DNA from: Myxococcales bacterium
GTDB lineage: Bacteria; Myxococcota_A; Bradymonadia; Bradymonadales; GCA-2716585
Length of the DNA stretch: 64,000 bases
Direction of reading: 5' to 3'
Assembly: GCA_002716585.1 (NCBI GenBank)
Contig: PBBL01000083.1
Location: 1-64,000 of the forward strand
Shown here: positions 60,594-64,000 of the stretch, one piece after another
Layout: every line of letters starts with the position of its first letter
How positions within the stretch are numbered: the stretch's first letter is position 1
Notes under the pieces: model-generated
Databases searched by the model: none
Seen by the model: only the letters and a program-made list of their open reading frames with translations
What the model was told of the DNA's origin: nothing
Position numbers and translations under genes: made by a program

Positions 60594-62077
60594 GTGGAGG
60601 GGCCTTCCGCCGCGAGCAGCGCCTGAACCTCGGCGAGCGCCTGCCCCCCGCGGGTGGGGTTGACCATGTTCATGTAGCTCGCGTAACCCAGCAGCCACTC
60701 CCGAAACCCCGCGCGGCCGCGCGCCTGGCTCTCGACGCCCTGCGTACGGCAGTTGTGCAGGATCGCGCGGAAGCGGCGGCGCTCCTCGCGAGGGACGCGC
60801 AGCGCCTCGTTGACGACGATCCCGGTGACCTGCTGCCGCTGGTGTTTGCGGATGACGCGAAACTTGCTGTGGTTGATGAAGAACCCCTCCTGCACACAGA
60901 TCTGATCAACCCACCAGCGGAACCGCCCGAGCCCCGACTCGGGGAGGGCGTTCATCGAGAAGGTGAGGTCGTCGGCGTAGCGCGTGTAGGTCGCGCCGAT
61001 TCGAGCGGCGAGTCCGTAGAGGCGAGCGTCGAGGCGACGGCAGATGAGGTTGGAGATGATGGGAGAGGTCGGGGCCCCCTGGGGCGTGTAGCTCGCCCGC
61101 CAGGTGGCGCCGGGGGGGGTGTAGGTCGTCAGCCGGGCGAGCGTCGGGGCGACGGCGCGGCTGCTGTCCCGGGACGAGAAGACGCCCCCCTCCAGGTAGT
61201 AGCCCAGGTGCGCGAAGAGGCCCATGACCCGGTAGTACGTGATCGAAGGGAAGAAGTTGCGCAGGTCGAACTTGATCAGCAGCTCACGGCCGAGGTGCGC
61301 CCGGGCGTTGGTGACGGTCGAGCGGCCCTCGACGAAGCCGTGGGCGGCGTCGTGGACGGGGACGCGGGCGAGGATGTTCTCCAGCACCGCCCGCTGCGCC
61401 TGCTTGAGGGTCGGGTTGGGGGCGCAGATCAGGCGCTCGCCGCCGCTGCGCTTGGGGCGCGTGAAGGTCGCGTAGGGACCCCCTGAGCCGCTGGTGCTCA
61501 AGAGCAGGTAGCCGAGCAGCTCCGGGCTGGAGAGCTTGAGCATCGCCCGCAGCTCGCCGACGGTGGTGAGCTGCGGGAGCCCGTTGCGCTCCAGGAGGCG
61601 CTGCGAGGGCTGCTTGGCGAACAGCCGCCCTCGCTCGACGCCGCGGAGCAGGCCGGTCCAGTCCCAGGCTCCACCCTGGCGCGCAGGCAGCGTCAGCCCG
61701 TCGGGCTGCGCGCCGCGCAGGAGGTCGACGCACCGCTCGCGGAGGCGAGTGGAGCCGCCGCGCAGCACCATCCGACAGACCGCCATCACCTCCGAGGGGG
61801 CCATGTAGGCCTGCGCGTAGTTGAGCAGCTGCCGGTGCGTGCCCTCCGCGGCGAGGTGGAACGCGCCGAGCCGGGCGAGGATCGCGTCGTTGGCGGCGAG
61901 GCGGGTGGGGTCGAAGTCGTTGTAGGAGTCGCGTGCCTGGAGGAAGTCGCTCAGCGCCGAGACGCTGCCGGGCAGGCGCGCCGCCAGCTCGGCGACCCGG
62001 GCGAGATCCTCCGGGTTGGTCTCCGCGCCCACTGGCAGCGGAGGTCGATCGTCGTATCGGTCGCGGTGTGAGGCCAT
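60590..62077 (-). CDS. retron-type reverse transcriptase
   Basis: The product is 495 aa. Residues 1 to about 205 are a helical N-terminal extension of unknown function; long extensions also occur in myxobacterial retron enzymes. The RT core has the retron region X motif NARAH (257-261), FDLRNFFPSI, QGAPTSPIISNL, catalytic YADD (367-370) and the retron region Y VTG (417-419). These three signatures separate it from group II intron and DGR enzymes. It should use the msr-msd RNA to prime from a 2'-OH and make msDNA. AAGGGA precedes the ATG at 62077. A retron RNA is predicted 110 bases upstream, and an FGE-fold gene is coupled downstream. Confidence 0.9.
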   Translation of the reverse strand: MASHRDRYDDRPPLPVGAETNPEDLARVAELAARLPGSVSALSDFLQARDSYNDFDPTRLAANDAILARLGAFHLAAEGTHRQLLNYAQAYMAPSEVMAVCRMVLRGGSTRLRERCVDLLRGAQPDGLTLPARQGGAWDWTGLLRGVERGRLFAKQPSQRLLERNGLPQLTTVGELRAMLKLSSPELLGYLLLSTSGSGGPYATFTRPKRSGGERLICAPNPTLKQAQRAVLENILARVPVHDAAHGFVEGRSTVTNARAHLGRELLIKFDLRNFFPSITYYRVMGLFAHLGYYLEGGVFSSRDSSRAVAPTLARLTTYTPPGATWRASYTPQGAPTSPIISNLICRRLDARLYGLAARIGATYTRYADDLTFSMNALPESGLGRFRWWVDQICVQEGFFINHSKFRVIRKHQRQQVTGIVVNEALRVPREERRRFRAILHNCRTQGVESQARGRAGFREWLLGYASYMNMVNPTRGGQALAEVQALLAAEGPST

Positions 62078-62189
62078 GACGTCCCTTGGGCGAGCGCGCC
62101 CATCGCAGAACCCGTGAACAGGTGTAGCCCATTCGGGTTGGGTTGACAACCGGATCGGCGGCGGCGCGACCTCTTGGGGGAGCGGTGAG

Positions 62190-62342
62190 GTGGGGCGGGG
62201 CCGGGGGTGGTACAAACCTCCTGTGAGTCGATGCGCGGCGACGATCCGTCGCGACGCATGAGACTGACGTGGTCGCCCTCGGATAGGGCCCTCCCGCGAC
62301 GTATCATCGCAGATGAAGCTACCTCCACCCCGGCTCCCGGTG
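62190..62342 (-). ncRNA. predicted retron msr-msd RNA
   Basis: On the minus strand, downstream of a promoter, a1 (CCGGGAGCCGGGGTGG, 62340-62325) can pair with a2 (CCACCCCCGGCCCCG, 62210-62196). TAGC (62321-62318) follows a1 closely, with G62319 as branch candidate. Next are the msr hairpins TCATC-TGC-GATGA (62316-62304) and one closed by GTCGC/GCGAC (62300-62272). A long msd hairpin spans 62265-62226: AGTC, ATGCG and GCGACG pair with CGTCGC, CGCAT and GACT around a GAT loop, with small mismatches. The order is that of known retrons. Exact ends are uncertain; no RT-start mapping is possible here. Confidence 0.72.
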
Positions 62343-62348
62343 CTCGGG

Positions 62349-62378
62349 AGTATCCTCTCGCGGGCTTGAGCCTGTCAA
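62349..62378 (-). promoter_or_regulatory. promoter of the retron RNA and operon
   Basis: On the minus strand a perfect TTGACA (62378-62373) is followed after 18 bases by GATACT (62354-62349). Transcription would start near 62342, exactly at the 5' edge of a1. Confidence 0.55.
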
Positions 62379-62432
62379 CCAGACGTGCCACAGTGCGGCC
62401 CGAGAGAGCGGATTGAATCAGGAGGTGGCGGT

Positions 62433-63167
62433 ATGACGCAGGAATCGGTGCTCGACGCGCTCGTGGCGCTGGAGCATGAGCAGCTGGCGCGCTATTGCGA
62501 CAGCATCTCGGTGGACGGGGTGATCGCGCAGACGGTGACGCTGGAGCTGGGGCGGAACCAGAACATCTGGTGCTCTCGCGGCTCGCTGCTCGCCTACTCC
62601 GACGGGGTGAACTGGCAGCTCAAGGTCCCCGGTGGGGCGGGCAAGGCGGTCAGCCGTATGCTCGCGGGCGAGGGCGTCTCGCTGACCTACGTGACCGCTG
62701 AGCGGCCTGGGACCCAGGTGGTGCTCTCGGCCAACCAGCCGGGGCGCCTCGTGACCTGGGATCTGCGCAAGGGCCCGATCGTGTGCACGAGCGGCTCCTT
62801 CGTGGCCGCGCTCGGCGACGTGAACATCGACGTCACCGTCGCGCGCTCCGCCGGGGCGGCGTTCTTCGGTGGGGCGGGGCTGTTCATGCAGCGCCTCTCG
62901 GGTGAGGGGATCGTCATCGTGCATGGCGCCGGGGACTTCATCGAGCGCCAGCTCAAGCCCGGCGAGAAGCTCCTCGTCTCGACCGGCAACCTCGCGGTGT
63001 TCTCCGCCGATGTCCAGTACAGCGTCCGCTACACGGGAGGCTGCATCAAGTCGCTCTTTGGCGGTGAGGGGCTGTTCATGACCGAGATGACCGGGCCGGG
63101 GTGGGTGATGCTCCAGAGCCTCAAGAAGTTGCCGGTGCCTGGCCAACAGGGCGCCGGGCAGATGTAG
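62433..63167 (+). CDS. AIM24 family protein
   Basis: The product is 244 aa and follows the AIM24/TIGR00266 pattern of a beta-sandwich repeated twice: VTLELGRNQNIWCSRGSLLA, AGKAVSRMLAGEGVSLTYVT, then GAAFFGGAGLFMQRLSGEGI and SLFGGEGLFMTEMTGPGWVM. Many bacteria carry it and the fold is related to the TRAP-like family; the role is unknown. In mitochondria the homolog affects inner-membrane structure. AGGAGGTGG precedes the ATG. It is divergent from the retron and is followed after seven bases by an ArgE-like peptidase. Confidence 0.88.
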   Translation: MTQESVLDALVALEHEQLARYCDSISVDGVIAQTVTLELGRNQNIWCSRGSLLAYSDGVNWQLKVPGGAGKAVSRMLAGEGVSLTYVTAERPGTQVVLSANQPGRLVTWDLRKGPIVCTSGSFVAALGDVNIDVTVARSAGAAFFGGAGLFMQRLSGEGIVIVHGAGDFIERQLKPGEKLLVSTGNLAVFSADVQYSVRYTGGCIKSLFGGEGLFMTEMTGPGWVMLQSLKKLPVPGQQGAGQM

Positions 63168-63174
63168 GGTGCCC

Positions 63175-64000
63175 ATGAGTCAACCACGGACCAGCCCCGA
63201 CGTGCTGACGATGATCCGCGAGCTGGTGGCGCTCCCCTCGGTGAGCAGCGCCAAGCCCGAGTTGGACATGAGCAACCGCGGCGTCATCGATCGGCTCGCA
63301 ACGTGGCTCGACGGCATGGGCTTCGCCGTCGAGATCCTCCCCTTGCCGGAGCAGCCCCACAAGGCCAACCTGATCGCGACCCTCGGGCGAGGCCCAGGGG
63401 GCCTCGTGCTGTCCGGTCACACCGACACCGTGCCCTGGGACGACGGGCTGTGGCAGCACGACCCGTTCGGCGGCGTGGAGGCCGACGGCCGCATCTACGG
63501 GCTCGGCACCACCGACATGAAGTCCTTCTTCGCGCTGGCGACGCAGGCCGCCTCCCGGTTTCGGGCCGCCGACCTCAAGGAGCCGCTGATCCTGCTCGCC
63601 ACCGCCGACGAGGAGACCTCGATGGCCGGGGTCCGCGCCCTCGTCGACGCGCAGAAGCCCAAGGCGCGCTACGCCGTCATCGGCGAGCCGACCAACATGC
63701 GCCCGATCCGCATGCACAAGGGGATCTTCTCGACGGCGGTGGAGCTGCGGGGCCGCTCCGGGCACTCCAGCAACCCGGCGCTGGGCGTCAACGCGCTGGA
63801 GGGCATGCACCACGTCATCGCCGCGCTGCTCCGGTGGCGTGAGGCGCTTCAGGCCCAACACCATCACCCCGCCTTCGAGGTCCCCGTCCCGACCATGAAC
63901 CTCGGCCACATCCACGGCGGTGACAACCCCAACCGCATCTGTGGACACTGCCACCTGCACGTCGACTTTCGACCCCTGCCGGGCATGCACAACGCCACGC
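63175..64000 (+). CDS. argE: M20 family deacylase, acetylornithine deacetylase (ArgE)-like, 3' part cut by the window edge
   Basis: The frame is open to the right edge, giving at least 275 residues. The zinc site has SGHTDTVPWDDG (His and Asp), LGTTDMKSFFAL (shared Asp), TADEETSMAG (the Glu-Glu pair) and VIGEPTNM. The dimerisation domain begins at MHKGIFSTAVELRGRSGHSS. This set fits ArgE, which frees ornithine from N-acetylornithine in arginine synthesis; succinyl-diaminopimelate desuccinylase is the main alternative. It lies 7 bases after the AIM24 gene. Confidence 0.85.
   Translation, partial: MSQPRTSPDVLTMIRELVALPSVSSAKPELDMSNRGVIDRLATWLDGMGFAVEILPLPEQPHKANLIATLGRGPGGLVLSGHTDTVPWDDGLWQHDPFGGVEADGRIYGLGTTDMKSFFALATQAASRFRAADLKEPLILLATADEETSMAGVRALVDAQKPKARYAVIGEPTNMRPIRMHKGIFSTAVELRGRSGHSSNPALGVNALEGMHHVIAALLRWREALQAQHHHPAFEVPVPTMNLGHIHGGDNPNRICGHCHLHVDFRPLPGMHNAT

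Noticed and set aside
62334-62350. A 5' hairpin CTCCCG/CGGGAG as part of the retron RNA
   Set aside because: Its left arm overlaps the -10 box, so it is probably not in the transcript.
59643-62432. A diversity-generating retroelement (reverse transcriptase plus FGE-fold variable protein)
   Set aside because: I looked for a template copy of the FGE gene's 3' end in the upstream gap (62078-62432) and saw no similarity; the RT carries retron, not DGR, motifs.

Overview
The window is a GC-rich chromosomal segment packed with genes, most gaps being under 300 bases. Gene content points to a myxobacteria-like member of the Myxococcota (Polyangia or Bradymonadia type). Pointers are a DUF1592/DUF1552 secreted pair with a Tat signal, many short Ala/Gly-rich lipoproteins, a trypsin-like protease ending in a MYXO-CTERM-like tail, a fused MFS/spermidine-synthase protein, large pentapeptide and LRR proteins, and a retron with an N-terminally extended reverse transcriptase. 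No rRNA, tRNA, CRISPR array, insertion sequence or prophage block was recognised. The assignment is inferred from gene content, not from a marker tree.

Layout. 1-9 kb: a TPR lipoprotein cut by the left edge, a small lipoprotein, DUF493, a sigma-32-type sigma factor, DUF3891 plus a pentapeptide protein, a PECR-like reductase, endonuclease V, a sugar-phosphate transferase and a GspE/PilB ATPase. 9-22 kb: flavin monooxygenase, a phage-style RecA-fold ATPase, an SDR coupled to an HTH-citrate synthase fusion, YebC, an M3 peptidase, an alpha/beta hydrolase, a 21-codon micro-gene with its own predicted promoter and terminator, DUF1415, MsrA, a hydrolase-OsmC fusion and an NfeD-like OB-fold protein. 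22-36 kb: a PBP1C whose transpeptidase motifs are destroyed, a lipoprotein, a PAAR protein, a coupled SDR/esterase pair, a second pentapeptide protein, an LRR protein, a zincless Fpg/Nei glycosylase, an ABC exporter, the protease and a 65-aa protein. 36-51 kb: MFS/spermidine synthase with a helical-repeat tail, TerB-like and zinc-ribbon proteins, an outer-membrane barrel, a cupin, two ArsA-like ATPases with complementary P-loop changes, a beta-propeller lipoprotein, an ABC1 kinase, RNase D, an M23 lipoprotein, methionine aminopeptidase and a Tat-exported hydrolase. 51-58 kb: two tandem paralogous coiled-coil proteins under a strong promoter, a Cys-rich lipoprotein, a CULT (cereblon-like) protein and the DUF1592/DUF1552 pair. 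58-64 kb: MFS transporter, FGE-fold protein, retron RT and retron RNA on the minus strand, then AIM24 and a truncated ArgE-like M20 peptidase on the plus strand.

The most notable system is the retron at about 58.4-62.4 kb. The reverse transcriptase carries the retron signatures NAxxH, YADD and VTG. Upstream of it is a good promoter followed by an msr-msd-like RNA with a1/a2 complementarity, a TAGC branch-site candidate, two msr hairpins and a long msd hairpin. Downstream it overlaps by 4 bases a C-type-lectin/FGE-fold protein that lacks the usual catalytic cysteine, and that gene overlaps an MFS transporter. I do not recognise this partner combination as one of the described retron types, so a new retron defence type is the leading hypothesis. 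Next in interest are the tandem coiled-coil pair, the bacterial CULT protein, the PBP1C with a dead transpeptidase, and the ArsA pair.
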